This document shows, piece after piece, positions 10,038-22,563 of a stretch of 64,000 bases of DNA. The stretch comes from Providencia sp. (GTDB lineage Bacteria; Pseudomonadota; Gammaproteobacteria; Enterobacterales; Enterobacteriaceae): the NCBI RefSeq assembly GCF_003533305.1, contig NZ_DOEH01000022.1, positions 72,486-136,485 of the forward strand, read 5' to 3'. Every line of letters begins with the position of its first letter. Position 1 is the first letter of the stretch. The notes under the pieces are model-generated. The model was not told the origin of the DNA. It was given only the letters and a program-made list of their open reading frames with translations, and made no database searches. A program made the translations under genes and the position numbers.

Positions 10038-11395
10038 CAAACTCCTCCGTTAAACCAGTGATCCGTACTGAGCAGACACATCCGCTGACATGGCGTTTGC
10101 GTGATGACAGCCAACCTGTGTGGTTGGATGAGTATCGCAGTACTAACGGATACAAAGGCGTTGAACGTGCCCTTAAAGGCATGGCTCCCGAGGAAGTGAC
10201 TAATCTTGTTAAAGATGCAGGATTAAAAGGTCGCGGTGGTGCGGGATTCTCAACAGGCTTGAAGTGGAGCCTGATGCCAAAAGATGAAAACATGAAACTG
10301 CGTTACTTTTTATGTAATGCGGATGAAATGGAGCCGGGGACTTATAAAGACCGCCTTCTAATGGAGCAACTGCCACATTTATTAGTGGAAGGAATGATTA
10401 TCGGGGCTTATGCATTAAAAGCTTACCGTGGTTATATCTTTTTACGTGGTGAATATGTTGAAGCGGCACAAAATTTACGTCGCGCCATTGAAGAAGCGAA
10501 AGCGGCAGGTCTGCTGGGTAAAAATATCCTAGGTTCTGGTTTTGATTTCGAATTATTTGTGCACACAGGCGCAGGGCGTTATATCTGCGGTGAAGAAACC
10601 GCACTGATTAACTCCCTAGAAGGACGTCGTGCAAATCCACGTTCAAAACCACCATTCCCTGCGACATCAGGTGCTTGGGGCAAACCAACTTGTGTTAATA
10701 ACGTTGAAACCATTTGTAATGTGCCTGCAATTTTAGAGCATGGCGACAAATGGTATATCGACCTTAGTGCAGGTAAGAGTAAAGATGCCGGCACTAAACT
10801 GATGGGCTTCTCTGGCCGTGTTAAAAACCCAGGCCTTTGGGAACTACCATTTGGGACGACTGCGCGTGAAGTTTTAGAAGATTACGCAGGTGGTATGCGT
10901 GATGGTCTAAAATTTAAAGCATGGCAGCCCGGTGGGGCAGGTACTGACTTTTTGACTAGCGATCACCTTGATTTACCAATGGATTTCGAAAATATCGCTA
11001 AAGCCGGTAGCCGTTTAGGTACTGCGCTCGCAATGGCGGTCGATCACGAAATCAATATGGTTTCACTCGTGCGTAATTTAGAAACATTCTTTGCACGTGA
11101 GTCTTGTGGTTGGTGTACGCCGTGTCGTGATGGTTTGCCATGGAGTGTGAAAATTTTACAAGCGCTAGAAAAAGGCGAAGGTCAGCCGGGGGATATTGAA
11201 ACCCTAGAGCAGTTATGCCGTTTCTTAGGTCCAGGTAAAACTTTTTGTGCTCATGCACCGGGTGCGGTAGAACCGTTACAAAGTGCCATCAAATATTTCC
11301 GTGAAGAATTCGAAGCGGGTATCTCGCAAAAGAACTTGCGCAATCTTGTGCAAATTGCCGGTATCCAACCTAACCTGCTTAAGCAGCGTTGGTAA
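10034..11395 (+). CDS. nuoF: NADH-quinone oxidoreductase subunit F
   Basis: NuoF (453 aa) binds NADH and FMN and holds the [4Fe-4S] cluster N3. The FMN/NADH glycine-rich loop is [20 protein letters not shown] near residues 61-80, and a second nucleotide segment is [20 protein letters not shown]. The cluster N3 ligands are the cysteines of [12 protein letters not shown] near residue 356, with a fourth in [10 protein letters not shown]. It overlaps nuoE by 4 bases. Confidence 0.97.
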   Translation: MTNSSVKPVIRTEQTHPLTWRLRDDSQPVWLDEYRSTNGYKGVERALKGMAPEEVTNLVKDAGLKGRGGAGFSTGLKWSLMPKDENMKLRYFLCNADEMEPGTYKDRLLMEQLPHLLVEGMIIGAYALKAYRGYIFLRGEYVEAAQNLRRAIEEAKAAGLLGKNILGSGFDFELFVHTGAGRYICGEETALINSLEGRRANPRSKPPFPATSGAWGKPTCVNNVETICNVPAILEHGDKWYIDLSAGKSKDAGTKLMGFSGRVKNPGLWELPFGTTAREVLEDYAGGMRDGLKFKAWQPGGAGTDFLTSDHLDLPMDFENIAKAGSRLGTALAMAVDHEINMVSLVRNLETFFARESCGWCTPCRDGLPWSVKILQALEKGEGQPGDIETLEQLCRFLGPGKTFCAHAPGAVEPLQSAIKYFREEFEAGISQKNLRNLVQIAGIQPNLLKQRW

Positions 11396-11493
11396 TATTT
11401 AACGATTGAGCAACCGTTAGATTGATTTTTCACCAAGAACGTATTTTTGATTAACGCCTGCTCTTGAGCGGGCCTTTGGGAAGCATGCTGACT

Positions 11494-14217
11494 ATGGCTA
11501 CAATATATGTAGACGGCAAAGAATATAATGTAAACGGGTCTGAAAACCTGCTACATGCCTGCCTTTCTCTGGGGCTAGATATTCCTTATTTTTGCTGGCA
11601 TCCGGCGCTGGGAAGCGTTGGCGCTTGCCGCCAGTGTGCGGTTAAGCAATATCAGAACGCGGATGATACTCGCGGTCGTTTAGTAATGTCTTGTATGACA
11701 CCGGCAACGGAAGGCACTTACATCTCTATTGATGATGAAGAAGCCAAACAGTTCCGTGAAAGTGTTGTTGAATGGCTGATGACTAACCATCCACACGACT
11801 GTCCAGTCTGTGAGGAAGGCGGTAATTGTCATTTACAAGATATGACGGTAATGACCGGTCATACCATGCGTAAATACCGTTTTACTAAACGTACTCACGT
11901 TAATCAGGATTTAGGGCCGTTCATCAGTCATGAGATGAACCGCTGTATCGCCTGTTATCGTTGTGTTCGTTACTATAAAGATTATGCAGACGGTACTGAT
12001 TTGGGCGTTTATGGCGCACATAACTATGTTTACTTTGGTCGTACGGAAGACGGAACACTGGAAAGCGAATTTTCAGGGAACTTAGTCGAAGTTTGTCCAA
12101 CAGGCGTATTTACCGATAAAACACACTCCGAGCGTTATAACCGTAAATGGGATATGCAATTTGCACCAGGTATTTGCCAACAGTGCAGTATCGGTTGTAA
12201 TACCAGCCCAGGTGAACGTTATGGTGAATTGCGTCGTATCGAGAACCGCTATAATGGCTCAGTAAACCATTATTTCCTCTGTGACCGCGGTCGCTTTGGT
12301 TATGGTTACGTCAATCGTAAAGACAGACCACGTCAACCCGTGTTAAATAAAGACGGTGTTAAACAGGTTATTTCTGCGATTGAAGCGATGCAAAGTGGTG
12401 CTCAGATTATCAATCAAGCGAAAAAAGTGATTGGTATTGGTTCGCCGCGAGCAAGTATTGAAAGCAACTATGCATTACGTGCATTAGTGGGTGCAGAAAA
12501 CTTCTATTCAGGTATTTCTACCGCTGAACAACGTCGCTTAGAATTGATGCAAAACATTCTGCAAAATGGTGGTATTTATACCCCGACTTTGCGTGAAGTT
12601 GAAGGCTATGATGCAGTACTGGTACTGGGTGAAGATTTAACTCAGACTGGCGCGCGCATGGCATTATCTGTTCGCCAAGCGGTTAAAGGCAAAGCACGTG
12701 AAATGGCAGCTGCACAGAAAGTGGCAGACTGGCAAATTGCGGCAATCCAAAACATTGGTCAACACGCTAAATATCCACTGTTTATCACTAACGTGGATGA
12801 TACACGCTTAGATGATGTCGCAGCTTATAATTACCGTGCGCCAGTCGCTGATCAGGCTCGCTTAGGTTTTGCAATTGCAAATATGATTAATGGTGATGCG
12901 CCAGCAGTGGATAGCTTACCTGCCTTTCTGAAAGCAAAAGTAGAAACCATCGCACAAGCCCTTATGGGTGCGAAAAAACCATTGATTATCAGTGGTAGCC
13001 ATAGCGGCAGTGACGCGATGATCCAAGCGGCAGCTAACGTTGCATTTGCATTAAAAGGCAAAGGCGCGGCAGTGGGGCTTTCTTATTTAGCTTCTCACGC
13101 CAATAGCTTTGGTTTAGCAATGATGAACGCACAGCCACTTGATAGCGCGTTTGCACGTATCGAAGCGAATGAAGCTGATGTTGCCATTGTGATGGAAAAT
13201 GATCTTTACCGTCATAGTGATGTTGATACAGTGAATAGCGCTATCGCTAAGTTGAAACAGCTGATTGTTGCTGATCATCAACAAACTGCCATCATGGATA
13301 AAGCGACACTCATTCTGCCAGCGGCAAGTTTTGCTGAAGCGGATGGTACGCTGATTAACCAAGAAGGCCGTGCACAACGTTTCTTCCAAGTTTTCGACCC
13401 TTCTTATTACGACAAAGCGATTGTGATGAACGAAAGCTGGCGTTGGTTGCATTCACTGCAAACCGAAGCGCAAGAGCGTGATGCAGACTGGTCTCAACTT
13501 GATCATGTGATTGCTGACTGTGTTGCTGCAATGCCACAATTTGCAGGCATTAAAGATACCGCACCGAAAGCCTCTTTCCGTATTCGTGGTCAGAAATTGG
13601 CGCGTGAACCTCATCGTTACAGTGGCCGTACATCTATGTTGGCTAATCAATCTGTTCATGAGCCTCGCCAACCACAAGATATTGACTCACCATTTGCTTT
13701 CTCAATGGAAGGAAATAACAGTCCAACAGCTCCTCGCCAGCAAATTCCATTTGCATGGGCGCCGGGTTGGAACTCACCACAAGCTTGGAATAAATTCCAA
13801 AGTGAAGTGGGGGGACACTTATTATTTGGTGACCCAGGTGTTCGTCTGTTTAATTCTACAGAAAGCAAATTGGCTTACTTCACTGATATTCCTGCCGCTT
13901 ATCAAGCAACGGATGCACAGTGGGTTGTCGCACCTTATTATCACCTGTTCGGTAGTGATGAAATGTCACAACGTTCAGATGTTATCCAAGTGCGTATGCC
14001 AGAGCCTTATATCATGCTGAACACTCAAGATGCTGCGACTTTAGGTCTGCCAGCAGGTTCTAAAGCTGAATTTAGTCATGCAGGTCAAGCATTTAACTTG
14101 ACAGTATGCATCAGCAAGAACTTGTCATCAGGTCAAATTGGTTTACCGTTAGGTATGCCAGGTATTGCACCAGTCATGGCGGGCGTGTCAGTCAATAATC
14201 TGAGGAGGGGAGCATGA
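11494..14217 (+). CDS. nuoG: NADH-quinone oxidoreductase subunit G
   Basis: NuoG (907 aa from this start; E. coli 908) is the large iron-sulfur subunit of the complex I peripheral arm. The N-terminal [2Fe-2S] domain contains [20 protein letters not shown]. Next come [16 protein letters not shown], with the His/Cys ligands of N5, and [19 protein letters not shown] further cluster motif, [18 protein letters not shown], leads into a molybdopterin-oxidoreductase-like domain without visible cofactor function. In-frame starts also exist at 11464 (TTG) and 11485, but [15 protein letters not shown] at 11494 aligns with the E. coli N-terminus and has GGAAG about 11 bases upstream. Confidence 0.96.
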   Translation: MATIYVDGKEYNVNGSENLLHACLSLGLDIPYFCWHPALGSVGACRQCAVKQYQNADDTRGRLVMSCMTPATEGTYISIDDEEAKQFRESVVEWLMTNHPHDCPVCEEGGNCHLQDMTVMTGHTMRKYRFTKRTHVNQDLGPFISHEMNRCIACYRCVRYYKDYADGTDLGVYGAHNYVYFGRTEDGTLESEFSGNLVEVCPTGVFTDKTHSERYNRKWDMQFAPGICQQCSIGCNTSPGERYGELRRIENRYNGSVNHYFLCDRGRFGYGYVNRKDRPRQPVLNKDGVKQVISAIEAMQSGAQIINQAKKVIGIGSPRASIESNYALRALVGAENFYSGISTAEQRRLELMQNILQNGGIYTPTLREVEGYDAVLVLGEDLTQTGARMALSVRQAVKGKAREMAAAQKVADWQIAAIQNIGQHAKYPLFITNVDDTRLDDVAAYNYRAPVADQARLGFAIANMINGDAPAVDSLPAFLKAKVETIAQALMGAKKPLIISGSHSGSDAMIQAAANVAFALKGKGAAVGLSYLASHANSFGLAMMNAQPLDSAFARIEANEADVAIVMENDLYRHSDVDTVNSAIAKLKQLIVADHQQTAIMDKATLILPAASFAEADGTLINQEGRAQRFFQVFDPSYYDKAIVMNESWRWLHSLQTEAQERDADWSQLDHVIADCVAAMPQFAGIKDTAPKASFRIRGQKLAREPHRYSGRTSMLANQSVHEPRQPQDIDSPFAFSMEGNNSPTAPRQQIPFAWAPGWNSPQAWNKFQSEVGGHLLFGDPGVRLFNSTESKLAYFTDIPAAYQATDAQWVVAPYYHLFGSDEMSQRSDVIQVRMPEPYIMLNTQDAATLGLPAGSKAEFSHAGQAFNLTVCISKNLSSGQIGLPLGMPGIAPVMAGVSVNNLRRGA

Positions 14218-15194
14218 TGGATTGGATTTCTCCTGAAGTGATGGAAGTGATTATTTCCATCCTTAAATCTGTCGTCATTTTATTGGTTGTTGTGACTTGT
14301 GGTGCCTACATGAGTTTGGGGGAGCGCCGTATTTTAGGTCTGTTCCAAAACCGTTATGGTCCTAACCGCGTTGGTCCATTTGGCATGGGGCAATTAATTG
14401 CCGACATGTTCAAAATGCTATTTAAAGAAGACTGGGTGCCTAATTTTGCGGACAAGAAAATCTTCACGCTCGCACCTGTTATTGCATTTTGTTCATTGTT
14501 CCTTGCATTCGCTATCGTGCCGGTCAGTCCGACTTGGCACGTTGCAGACCTGAACATTGGGATTTTATTCTTCCTGATGATGGCCGGTCTTGCAGTGTAT
14601 GCAGTGCTGTTCGCCGGTTGGTCTAGTAACAACAAATATTCATTGCTCGGCGCGATGCGTGCATCAGCACAAACCGTCAGCTACGAAGTGTTCTTGGGAT
14701 TGTCATTAATGGGCGTGGTTGCACAAGCCGGCTCGTTTAACTTGATTGACATTGTTAATTCCCAAGAAGGTATGTGGAACATTATTCCTCAATTCTTTGG
14801 TTTTGTGACTTTTGCGATAGCGGGCGTTGCGGTATGTCACCGTCACCCATTTGACCAACCTGAAGCAGAACAAGAAATTGCAGATGGTTACCACGTCGAA
14901 TATTCGGGCATGAAGTTCGGTTTGTTCTTCGTCGGTGAGTATATTGGTATCGTAACAGTGTCAGCACTAATTGTGACCCTGTTCTTTGGTGGTTGGCATG
15001 GTCCATTCCTGCCGGCATTCCTGTGGTTTGCGATTAAAACAGGTTTCTTCATGATGATGTTTATCTTGATCCGTGCCTCTTTACCGCGTCCACGTTATGA
15101 CCAAGTGATGTCCTTTGGCTGGAAAATTTGTCTGCCATTGACACTGCTTAACCTGCTGGGTACCGCAGCAGTGATTTTATACAACGCTCAGTAA
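14217..15194 (+). CDS. nuoH: NADH-quinone oxidoreductase subunit H
   Basis: NuoH (325 aa) is the multi-span membrane subunit that forms the quinone entry channel at the arm junction. Family segments are [20 protein letters not shown], the cytoplasmic [20 protein letters not shown] and [20 protein letters not shown] with conserved acidic residues. The start overlaps the nuoG stop (TGATG). An ATG three bases earlier (14214) gives one extra Met; the later one matches the E. coli length. A strong GGAGGGGAG element precedes both. Confidence 0.96.
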   Translation: MDWISPEVMEVIISILKSVVILLVVVTCGAYMSLGERRILGLFQNRYGPNRVGPFGMGQLIADMFKMLFKEDWVPNFADKKIFTLAPVIAFCSLFLAFAIVPVSPTWHVADLNIGILFFLMMAGLAVYAVLFAGWSSNNKYSLLGAMRASAQTVSYEVFLGLSLMGVVAQAGSFNLIDIVNSQEGMWNIIPQFFGFVTFAIAGVAVCHRHPFDQPEAEQEIADGYHVEYSGMKFGLFFVGEYIGIVTVSALIVTLFFGGWHGPFLPAFLWFAIKTGFFMMMFILIRASLPRPRYDQVMSFGWKICLPLTLLNLLGTAAVILYNAQ

Positions 15195-15208
15195 GGGGTG
15201 ATTGAACC

Positions 15209-15751
15209 ATGACATTGAAAGATTTATTGGTCGGTTTCGCCACCCAAGTACGTAGTATTTGGATGGTAGGCCTACATGCGTTCGATAAACGCGAAACGCT
15301 GATGTACCCAGAAGAGCCGGTTTATCTACCACCCCGTTACCGTGGGCGTATCGTGTTAACACGTGACCCTGATGGTGAGGAGCGTTGTGTTGCTTGTAAC
15401 TTATGTGCTGTTGCTTGTCCTGTAGGTTGTATCTCCCTACAAAAAGCAGAGCACGAAGACGGGCGCTGGTATCCTGAGTTTTTCCGCGTTAACTTTTCGC
15501 GCTGCATTTTCTGCGGTCTGTGTGAAGAAGCTTGCCCAACTACGGCAATCCAGCTGACGCCAGACTTTGAAATGGCCGATTGGCGACGTCAGGATCTTGT
15601 TTACGAGAAAGGCGACCTGTTAATTTCTGGGCCGGGTAAATATCCTGATTATAACTTTTACCGTAAATCGGGTATGGCGATTAAAGGTAAAGACAAAGGT
15701 GAGGCTGATAATGAAGCTAAACCTATTAACGTCAAAGACCTGTTGCCATAA
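15209..15751 (+). CDS. nuoI: NADH-quinone oxidoreductase subunit I
   Basis: NuoI (180 aa) is the 8Fe ferredoxin-like subunit carrying clusters N6a and N6b between NuoG and NuoB. Both CxxCxxCxxxCP motifs are intact: [15 protein letters not shown] near residue 60 and [15 protein letters not shown] near residue 99. An amphipathic N-terminal helix before them would dock on the membrane arm. It lies 14 bases after nuoH. Confidence 0.97.
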   Translation: MTLKDLLVGFATQVRSIWMVGLHAFDKRETLMYPEEPVYLPPRYRGRIVLTRDPDGEERCVACNLCAVACPVGCISLQKAEHEDGRWYPEFFRVNFSRCIFCGLCEEACPTTAIQLTPDFEMADWRRQDLVYEKGDLLISGPGKYPDYNFYRKSGMAIKGKDKGEADNEAKPINVKDLLP

Positions 15752-15763
15752 GGAGCGATATTC

Positions 15764-16303
15764 ATGGAATTTACATTTTATATCGCCGGACTCGTTGCCA
15801 TTTTAGCAACGTTGAGGGTGATAACTAATACCAATCCGGTGCATGCATTACTGTACTTGGTTGTTTCTCTGCTGGCGCTGTCCATGGTTTTCTTTTCACT
15901 AGGTGCTTATTTTGCCGGTGCATTGGAAATAATCGTGTACGCAGGTGCCATCATGGTGCTGTTTGTTTTCGTGGTAATGATGTTAAACCTCGGCCGTTCA
16001 GTTCAAGAACAGGAACGTGCTTGGTTAACACCTAAAACATGGATTGGTCCTGCGGTGTTATCTGCCGTGTTATTGGGGCTATTAGTCTATGGTATCAGCA
16101 CGCTTTCTTATCAAGAAGGTATTGTCGGTACAGTTATCGGGGCGAAAGAAGTGGGTATCAGTCTATTTGGTCCATATGTATTGGCCGTTGAACTGGCATC
16201 ATTGTTATTGCTAGCAGGTCTAGTCGTAGCATTCCACGTCGGTCGTGACCGTCACGAAAATAGCGGTGACCTTGTTAGCAACCGTAATGCGGAGGAGCAA
16301 TAA
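15764..16303 (+). CDS. nuoJ: NADH-quinone oxidoreductase subunit J
   Basis: NuoJ (179 aa) is a membrane-arm subunit with five predicted spans. The family-typical span-3 region [20 protein letters not shown] is present. Its stop codon overlaps the nuoK start by one base (TAATG), so the two are translationally coupled. GGAG elements precede both genes. Confidence 0.96.
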   Translation: MEFTFYIAGLVAILATLRVITNTNPVHALLYLVVSLLALSMVFFSLGAYFAGALEIIVYAGAIMVLFVFVVMMLNLGRSVQEQERAWLTPKTWIGPAVLSAVLLGLLVYGISTLSYQEGIVGTVIGAKEVGISLFGPYVLAVELASLLLLAGLVVAFHVGRDRHENSGDLVSNRNAEEQ

Positions 16304-16605
16304 TGATACCTCTTCAACATGGTCTGATTTTAGCGGCAATTTTATTTGTAATGGGGCTTAGCTGTCTTGTTATCCGCCGTAACTTGCTTTTTATGCTTAT
16401 CGGACTGGAAATCATGATTAACTCAGCTGCACTGGCGTTTGTCGTGGCAGGGAGTTTCTGGGGGCAGCCAGATGGACAGATAATGTATATCTTATCCATT
16501 GCATTGGCTGCAGCGGAGGCGAGTATTGGACTGGCGTTGTTACTGCAACTCCATCGTCATCGTCAGAACCTGAATGTTGATAAAGTCAGTGAGATGCGCG
16601 GATGA
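16303..16605 (+). CDS. nuoK: NADH-quinone oxidoreductase subunit K
   Basis: NuoK (100 aa) is a three-span, MrpC-like proton-channel subunit. The essential membrane glutamates are visible in [16 protein letters not shown] and in [20 protein letters not shown]. It is the same length as E. coli NuoK. Its end overlaps nuoL by 4 bases (ATGA). Confidence 0.97.
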   Translation: MIPLQHGLILAAILFVMGLSCLVIRRNLLFMLIGLEIMINSAALAFVVAGSFWGQPDGQIMYILSIALAAAEASIGLALLLQLHRHRQNLNVDKVSEMRG

Positions 16606-18458
16606 ACCTACTCTATTTAACAATTTTGCTGCCACTACTGGGGTCTGTGCTACTCGCATTTTCCCGTGGTCGCTGGTCAGAAAATATTTCTGCCATTATT
16701 GGTGCAGGATCGGTTGGCCTTGCCGCTGTCGTTGCATTTTATGCAGGCAGTGAATTTTTAGCTCAAACAGAGATGGCCAACGGTGGATTTGAACCATATC
16801 CTCAATACCTGTGGACTTGGATGTCTGTTGGCGATTTTAATATCCCATTCAGTTTATCGCTTGATGGTCTATCTCTTACTATGCTAGGTGTAGTGACGGG
16901 TGTGGGCTTCCTTATTCACGTATACGCTTCTTGGTATATGCGTGGCGAGGAAGGTTACTCACGTTTCTTTGCTTACACTAACCTGTTTATCGCAAGTATG
17001 GTGGTTTTAGTACTGGCTGATAACATGATGCTGATGTATCTCGGTTGGGAAGGGGTAGGGCTGTGTAGTTATCTGTTGATTGGTTTTTATTACACTAATC
17101 CAGATAACGGCAAAGCAGCGATGAAAGCCTTCTTTGTTACACGTATTGGTGATGTGTTCTTAGCTATCGGTATGTTTATTCTGTGGAATGAACTCGGTAC
17201 ATTGAATTTCAGCGAAATGGCGGTGCGCGCACCTCAACTATTTGCTGAAGGGTCACCAGCTATCACATGGGCAACCTTAATGATCTTAGGTGGTGCGGTT
17301 GGTAAATCTGCACAGCTACCACTACAGACATGGTTGGCCGATGCGATGGCAGGTCCAACACCAGTTTCGGCTCTGATCCACGCCGCAACCATGGTAACTG
17401 CGGGTGTTTATTTAATTGCTCGTACTCATGGACTGTTCCTATTAGCACCTGAAGTTCTGCATCTTGTCGGTATCGTGGGTGCGGTGACCTTGATTTTTGC
17501 AGGTTGCGCAGCACTTGTGCAAACAGACATCAAACGTGTGCTTGCTTATTCAACCATGAGCCAAATTGGTTATATGTTCTTGGCACTGGGTGTACAAGCA
17601 TGGGATGCAGCTATTTTCCACCTAATGACTCACGCATTCTTTAAAGCGTTATTATTCTTGTCAGCAGGTTCTGTGATTTTAGCGTGTCACCACGAACAAA
17701 ATATTTTCAAAATGGGTGGATTGCGCAAGCAAATACCATTTGTCTACGCTGTAATGTTAATTGGTGGTAGTGCATTGGCTGCGTTGCCATTGTTTACCTC
17801 TGGTTTCTACAGTAAAGACGCTATTTTGTGGGGTGCACAACTTGATGGACAAACTGTGTTGCTATGGGCGGGTATCATCGGTGCATTAATGACCGCAATT
17901 TATACCTTCCGTATGATTTTCATCGTCTTCCATGGTGAAGCGAAAATCAAAGCGCACAAAGTCAAAGGCATCACTCATACATTGCCTCTGGGCATATTGG
18001 CTATCCTTGCAACGTTTGTTGGTGCTTTAATTCACCAGCCATTGGAAGGGGTTTTCCCAGCAAAACCATTAGGATCTCATGATGGCAAGTTATTGCTAGA
18101 AGTTATCTCGGGTGGATTTGCTATCGCAGGTCTTTTGATTGCGACATTCCTCTACTTATTCAGACGTTCAATCGCCAATGCTATCGCTAAAAGTGCACCG
18201 GGCCGTTTCCTATCAACATGGTGGTACCATGCATGGGGCTTCGACTGGCTGTATGATGTCGTTTTTGTGAAACCTTTCAAAGGTATCGCATGGCTACTAG
18301 AAAGCGATCCTATTAACTCACTGATGAACTTGCCTGCTCACCTGTCACGTTGGGCGAATAAAGGGCTTGCTGTGAGTGAAAACGGTCAGGTCCGTTGGTA
18401 TGTTGCCTCATTGGGGCTGGGTGCAGTGCTGATTCTTGCTCTGCTGCTTTTGGTTTAA
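16602..18458 (+). CDS. nuoL: NADH-quinone oxidoreductase subunit L
   Basis: NuoL (618 aa; E. coli 613) is the distal antiporter-like proton pump with the long lateral helix. Conserved core segments are [20 protein letters not shown] (with the key Glu of span 5) and [20 protein letters not shown] (with the Lys region just before). [20 protein letters not shown] in the second half follows, and the C-terminal amphipathic extension carries [14 protein letters not shown]. Starts inside the nuoK stop. Confidence 0.97.
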   Translation: MNLLYLTILLPLLGSVLLAFSRGRWSENISAIIGAGSVGLAAVVAFYAGSEFLAQTEMANGGFEPYPQYLWTWMSVGDFNIPFSLSLDGLSLTMLGVVTGVGFLIHVYASWYMRGEEGYSRFFAYTNLFIASMVVLVLADNMMLMYLGWEGVGLCSYLLIGFYYTNPDNGKAAMKAFFVTRIGDVFLAIGMFILWNELGTLNFSEMAVRAPQLFAEGSPAITWATLMILGGAVGKSAQLPLQTWLADAMAGPTPVSALIHAATMVTAGVYLIARTHGLFLLAPEVLHLVGIVGAVTLIFAGCAALVQTDIKRVLAYSTMSQIGYMFLALGVQAWDAAIFHLMTHAFFKALLFLSAGSVILACHHEQNIFKMGGLRKQIPFVYAVMLIGGSALAALPLFTSGFYSKDAILWGAQLDGQTVLLWAGIIGALMTAIYTFRMIFIVFHGEAKIKAHKVKGITHTLPLGILAILATFVGALIHQPLEGVFPAKPLGSHDGKLLLEVISGGFAIAGLLIATFLYLFRRSIANAIAKSAPGRFLSTWWYHAWGFDWLYDVVFVKPFKGIAWLLESDPINSLMNLPAHLSRWANKGLAVSENGQVRWYVASLGLGAVLILALLLLV

Positions 18459-18477
18459 TTAAGGGACACATTGCGCC

Positions 18478-19998
18478 ATGCTATTACCCTGGCTAATACT
18501 TATTCCCTTCATCGGTGGCCTGCTGAGCTGGCAGGCTGACCGGTTCAGTCACCGCGCTCCACGTTGGATTGCGCTTGGGACGATGGGAATTACATTAATA
18601 CTTTCTGTGCAACTTTGGCTGCAAGGAAACTTTTCGCTGGTCAATCCACAAGGTATTCCACAGTGGCAAGATGTTTATCTTGAACCGTGGATCCCTTCGC
18701 TTGGTATTAACTTCCATTTAGCGATTGATGGTTTATCTCTGTTGATGGTTGTCCTTACTGCAATCATGGGTGCTTTTTCAATCCTCAGTTCATGGAGTGA
18801 AAATCAAGCAAACCAAGGTGCGTATCACTTTAACCTGTTGTGGATTATCGCAGGTGTGATGGGGATATTTACTGCTGTCGACCTTTTCCTATTCTTCTTC
18901 TTTTGGGAAATGATGTTGATACCGATGTATTTCCTGATTGCAAATTGGGGACACAAAGGTTCAGAAAATAGACAACACATCAAAGCTGCAACGAAGTTCT
19001 TTATTTATACGCAGGCAAGTGGCTTGATTATGTTAGTGTCCATCATTGGATTGGCACTGGCACATGTTGCATCCACAGATATTCTAACATTCAACTATAA
19101 CGAACTGCTGGGCACTCAAATGTCTAGCACCGTGAGCTTCATGTTGATGCTAGGCTTCTTTATTGCTTTCGCGGTTAAAATGCCATTGGTACCATTCCAT
19201 GGTTGGATGGCGGATACGCAAGAACAATCGCCAACGGCAGGTTCGGTGGATATTTCCGGTATCATGTTGAAAACAGCGGCTTATGGCTTGCTGCGTTTCA
19301 CATTACCATTATTTCCAGAAGCGTCTATTCAGTTTACCCCAATTGCTATGAGTCTGGGTGTTATCAGTATCTTCTACGGTGCATGGTTAGCATTCAAACA
19401 GACTGATATTAAGCGTCTAGCGGCTTATAGTAGCCTATCGCATATGGGCTTTGTCACAGTAGCTATCTATGCAGGTTCGACCTTAGCGTATCAAGGTGCG
19501 GTAGTGCAGATGATCACTAACGGCCTTTCAGGCGCGGCATTGATTATTATCAGTGGTCAGCTATTTGAACGTACCCAAACGCGTGATATGCGCATGATGG
19601 GCGGTTTATGGAAACGCATTAAATGGTTACCGGGTATGTCCTTGTTCTTTGCTGCCGCGACTTTAGGTATGCCAGGTACAGGTAACTTTATCGGCGAGTT
19701 CATGATCCTGTTCGGTAGCTTTAGCCAATTTACACTTGTTACCTGCATTATGGTTTTCGGTGTGGTATTTGCGTCTATTTATTCATTATGGATGATGCAG
19801 CAAACTTACTACGGTACGCCAAAATCCGAAAAAGAAATGAAAGGGCTAACTGCACGCGAGTTTGGTGTGCTGCTAGCGCTGGCGGCTTTACTGGTTATCA
19901 TTGGGTTCTATCCGCAACCAATTCTCGATACGTCAATTGGTTCGATGGAAACGCTGCATAACTTGTATTGGGCTTCACTTACAACATTAGGGCTGTAA
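18478..19998 (+). CDS. nuoM: NADH-quinone oxidoreductase subunit M
   Basis: NuoM (506 aa; E. coli 509) is the second Mrp-antiporter-like proton pump of complex I. Visible conserved parts are FFFFWEMMLIPMYFLIANWG with the functional Glu, KMPLVPFHGWMADTQEQSPT with the buried Lys, and IKRLAAYSSLSHMGFVTVAI. About 14 membrane spans are predicted. A GGGACA element precedes the ATG, and the gene begins 19 bases after nuoL. Confidence 0.97.
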   Translation: MLLPWLILIPFIGGLLSWQADRFSHRAPRWIALGTMGITLILSVQLWLQGNFSLVNPQGIPQWQDVYLEPWIPSLGINFHLAIDGLSLLMVVLTAIMGAFSILSSWSENQANQGAYHFNLLWIIAGVMGIFTAVDLFLFFFFWEMMLIPMYFLIANWGHKGSENRQHIKAATKFFIYTQASGLIMLVSIIGLALAHVASTDILTFNYNELLGTQMSSTVSFMLMLGFFIAFAVKMPLVPFHGWMADTQEQSPTAGSVDISGIMLKTAAYGLLRFTLPLFPEASIQFTPIAMSLGVISIFYGAWLAFKQTDIKRLAAYSSLSHMGFVTVAIYAGSTLAYQGAVVQMITNGLSGAALIIISGQLFERTQTRDMRMMGGLWKRIKWLPGMSLFFAAATLGMPGTGNFIGEFMILFGSFSQFTLVTCIMVFGVVFASIYSLWMMQQTYYGTPKSEKEMKGLTAREFGVLLALAALLVIIGFYPQPILDTSIGSMETLHNLYWASLTTLGL

Positions 19999-20004
19999 TT
20001 CGCC

Positions 20005-21492
20005 ATGACAATAACACCTCTAGAATTGATCGCGATACTACCGCTGATGATCGTCGGATTGACGGCGGTGGTTGTGATGCTGTCCATTGCGTGGCGACGC
20101 GATCACTTAACCAGTGCTGGATTGACAGCATTTGGTTTCGCAGTCGCTTTATTATCGCTTATATGGATAAACGGTTATACATTAAATAGTGGCACCATTT
20201 CTTTGCTTCCTAAAGAAGTGACTTCGCTGATCTTAGTTGATGGATTTGCCTTGTTCTACAGTGCATTAGTCCTGATTGCTGGGATTGGGACCTGTATTTA
20301 TGCATACCATTGGTTAGAAGGCTTTGGGGACAACAAGGAAGAATTTTATCTGTTACTTGCTATTGCGGTATCAGGTGGTGTTCTACTTTCAATGTCTAAT
20401 CACATGGCGTCAATGTTTATTGGTATTGAGCTTATCTCATTACCTTTATTCGGCTTAGTGGCTTATACCTTTGAGCGTAGTAAAACGTTAGAAGCCGGTA
20501 TTAAGTACATGTTGTTATCGGCTGCGGCGTCTTCTTTCCTACTCTTTGGTATTGCGCTGCTCTATGCAGAATCAGGTAGTTTAAGTTTTGTTGCTGTAGG
20601 GCGAAGCTTAATGGATAGCCAAATTCATGCCCCGCTGATCTTGATTGGTATGGGGATGCTAATTGTTGGATTTGGTTTTAAACTGTCACTGTTTCCATTC
20701 CAGTTATGGACGCCGGATGTGTATCAAGGTGCTCCAGCACCGGTATCTGCATTCTTAGCGACAGGCAGTAAAATTGGTATTTTTGCTGTGTTGATGCGCT
20801 TGTTCTTGGAAGCGCCAGTTGCCCACAGTGAGACACTCGCAACAGTGATTACCATCATTGCTATTGCGTCTATCTTGTTTGGTAACTTACTGGCGATTAC
20901 ACAAAAAAGCGCAAAACGCCTATTGGGTTACTCATCGATAGCACACATGGGGTATTTACTGGTTGCATTAGTTTCATTGCGTAATGAACCTGATGTTGCT
21001 CAAATCACAGTGGCAATATATTTAGCGGGTTATTTGTTCGCGAGCCTCGGTGCATTTGGTGTTATCAGTATTATCTCTAGTCCTTATCGTGGTGACGATC
21101 AAGATGACTTCAGTGCATTCCGTGGATTGTTCTGGCACAAACCAGTATTAGCTATCGTAATGACTGTGATGATGTTATCCCTTGCAGGAATTCCAATTAC
21201 ATTAGGCTTTATTGGTAAGTTCTATGTCATCGTCTCTGCTGTATACGCTGATTTGTGGTGGTTGACGGGTGCGGTGGTTGTAGGTAGTGCTATTGGTTTA
21301 TATTATTACCTACGCTTTATGGCGAGTCTTTATAGCCGTGATGCGGAACATGCTGAGCGTTATACTGGGCCTGAAAAAGCAACACTGGGTACGGTATTCG
21401 CCGCTATCTGCGCAGTTTTAGTCATTGTATTCGGTGTTTGGCCACAGCCATTAATTGATATTGCGACAACTGCATTGGCTGTTATTCACTAG
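20005..21492 (+). CDS. nuoN: NADH-quinone oxidoreductase subunit N
   Basis: NuoN (495 aa) is the antiporter-like subunit closest to the arm junction and the last gene of the nuo operon. Family segments include [20 protein letters not shown] with the conserved Glu, [20 protein letters not shown], and [20 protein letters not shown]. The N-terminus [20 protein letters not shown] matches E. coli NuoN closely. A strong terminator follows 30 bases after the stop. Confidence 0.97.
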   Translation: MTITPLELIAILPLMIVGLTAVVVMLSIAWRRDHLTSAGLTAFGFAVALLSLIWINGYTLNSGTISLLPKEVTSLILVDGFALFYSALVLIAGIGTCIYAYHWLEGFGDNKEEFYLLLAIAVSGGVLLSMSNHMASMFIGIELISLPLFGLVAYTFERSKTLEAGIKYMLLSAAASSFLLFGIALLYAESGSLSFVAVGRSLMDSQIHAPLILIGMGMLIVGFGFKLSLFPFQLWTPDVYQGAPAPVSAFLATGSKIGIFAVLMRLFLEAPVAHSETLATVITIIAIASILFGNLLAITQKSAKRLLGYSSIAHMGYLLVALVSLRNEPDVAQITVAIYLAGYLFASLGAFGVISIISSPYRGDDQDDFSAFRGLFWHKPVLAIVMTVMMLSLAGIPITLGFIGKFYVIVSAVYADLWWLTGAVVVGSAIGLYYYLRFMASLYSRDAEHAERYTGPEKATLGTVFAAICAVLVIVFGVWPQPLIDIATTALAVIH

Positions 21493-21522
21493 CCCTTAGG
21501 TTTAACATATCATTAAATTGAT

Positions 21523-21566
21523 AAAGGCCGGTTACTTCATTACAATGAGTAACCGGCCTTTTTTTA
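21523..21566 (+). terminator. Rho-independent terminator of the nuo operon
   Basis: A perfect 13-bp GC-rich stem AAAGGCCGGTTAC/GTAACCGGCCTTT (21523-21535 with 21549-21561) is followed by a run of T. The stop codon of the convergent toxin gene (21564-21566) lies inside this T run, so both transcripts end here. Confidence 0.92.
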
Positions 21567-22544
21567 ATCGGGTAGTTGGCGCTGATATTGGTATTCAATA
21601 TCATCTAAATAAGTGATTAATATTTTAGCTTCGATGTTGATTTGTGCTAGGTCTGGGGTTTGTTCTGCAATATTCTGATTAATAAAATGACACCATGATC
21701 CCCAGTAATTTTTAAGTAATTCAATTTGCGTGATAATAATATATTTCTGCGTATCAATAACTGTAATTTCATTAGAAATATCAATTAGTTGTGTCATGTT
21801 GACCACTAGGTTGTCGATATTGTTTTCCTCTTTTCGTAAATCAATAAGTTGCTGATTGAGATAAAGCCTAACATCGACGAGTTTCTTAAACTCTAATCCG
21901 CCATCAACCATAGTTAATAATTTTTTAACATAAATAATAGCGGCTTTTAATATATCTTTTTTGTTTGGTGGAATGCTAATTAAGTCAATGATATCATCGC
22001 CAATGAAATACTTTTCAAAAAAGTCTAATAAATTACCATTTAAGATTATTTCTTCTGCTGCTATAACAATTGAAAGGTGATTGTTGATTTCACTTATTTT
22101 CCATAAAGTATTCTCTCTCGCTTTAATTAGCATTTCTTTTTTATTAGTATATTGTTTACGTTTTGTTCTATTAGGTTCATCGAGTTGATACACTAATAAT
22201 CCATCTGATAAAATATTTAGTTTAGAAATTATGCGTTCTAATTCACTTTTTAAATCAATTAAGTCATCAATAAAATTGGTAGTTAAAATATCTGTATTGT
22301 TTTCTATTATACTATCTAAGTCATTAATGAGAATGTAATTTGATTTTATTTTCAATATTGGAATCGAGCTTCTTATAAACTCATTAAGCTGTTCTATTTT
22401 AACTGATATTTTTTTTATTCGATTATGAATAATAAGATCATAACTGATGATGTTTTTATTAAATGCATTTATATTATTTGAAGTACATCTTAAACTATAT
22501 ATGTCTATAGAGGGTGATATAGGCAAAACAAAATTATTTTTCAT
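21564..22544 (-). CDS. xaxB: Alpha-xenorhabdolysin (XaxB/YaxB)-like binary toxin subunit B
   Basis: A 326-residue, almost wholly alpha-helical protein with long heptad-like stretches and the N-terminal NNFVLPISPSIDIYSLR. XaxB and YaxB are about 340-350 residues long and form the pore together with the A subunit. A moderately hydrophobic stretch, ILKAAIIYVKKLLTMVDGGL near residue 200, could be the membrane-active part. It follows the A gene by 19 bases with an AAAGGT ribosome binding site, so the two form one operon. No signal peptide is seen, as is usual in this family. Identification rests on partner order, length and fold features, and is less direct than for subunit A. Confidence 0.75.
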   Translation of the reverse strand: MKNNFVLPISPSIDIYSLRCTSNNINAFNKNIISYDLIIHNRIKKISVKIEQLNEFIRSSIPILKIKSNYILINDLDSIIENNTDILTTNFIDDLIDLKSELERIISKLNILSDGLLVYQLDEPNRTKRKQYTNKKEMLIKARENTLWKISEINNHLSIVIAAEEIILNGNLLDFFEKYFIGDDIIDLISIPPNKKDILKAAIIYVKKLLTMVDGGLEFKKLVDVRLYLNQQLIDLRKEENNIDNLVVNMTQLIDISNEITVIDTQKYIIITQIELLKNYWGSWCHFINQNIAEQTPDLAQINIEAKILITYLDDIEYQYQRQLPD

Positions 22545-22563
22545 ATTAATACCTTTTGCTTAA

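Noticed and set aside
13511..14020. 169-codon frame inside nuoG
   Set aside because: It is an out-of-phase reading of the well-conserved nuoG coding sequence.
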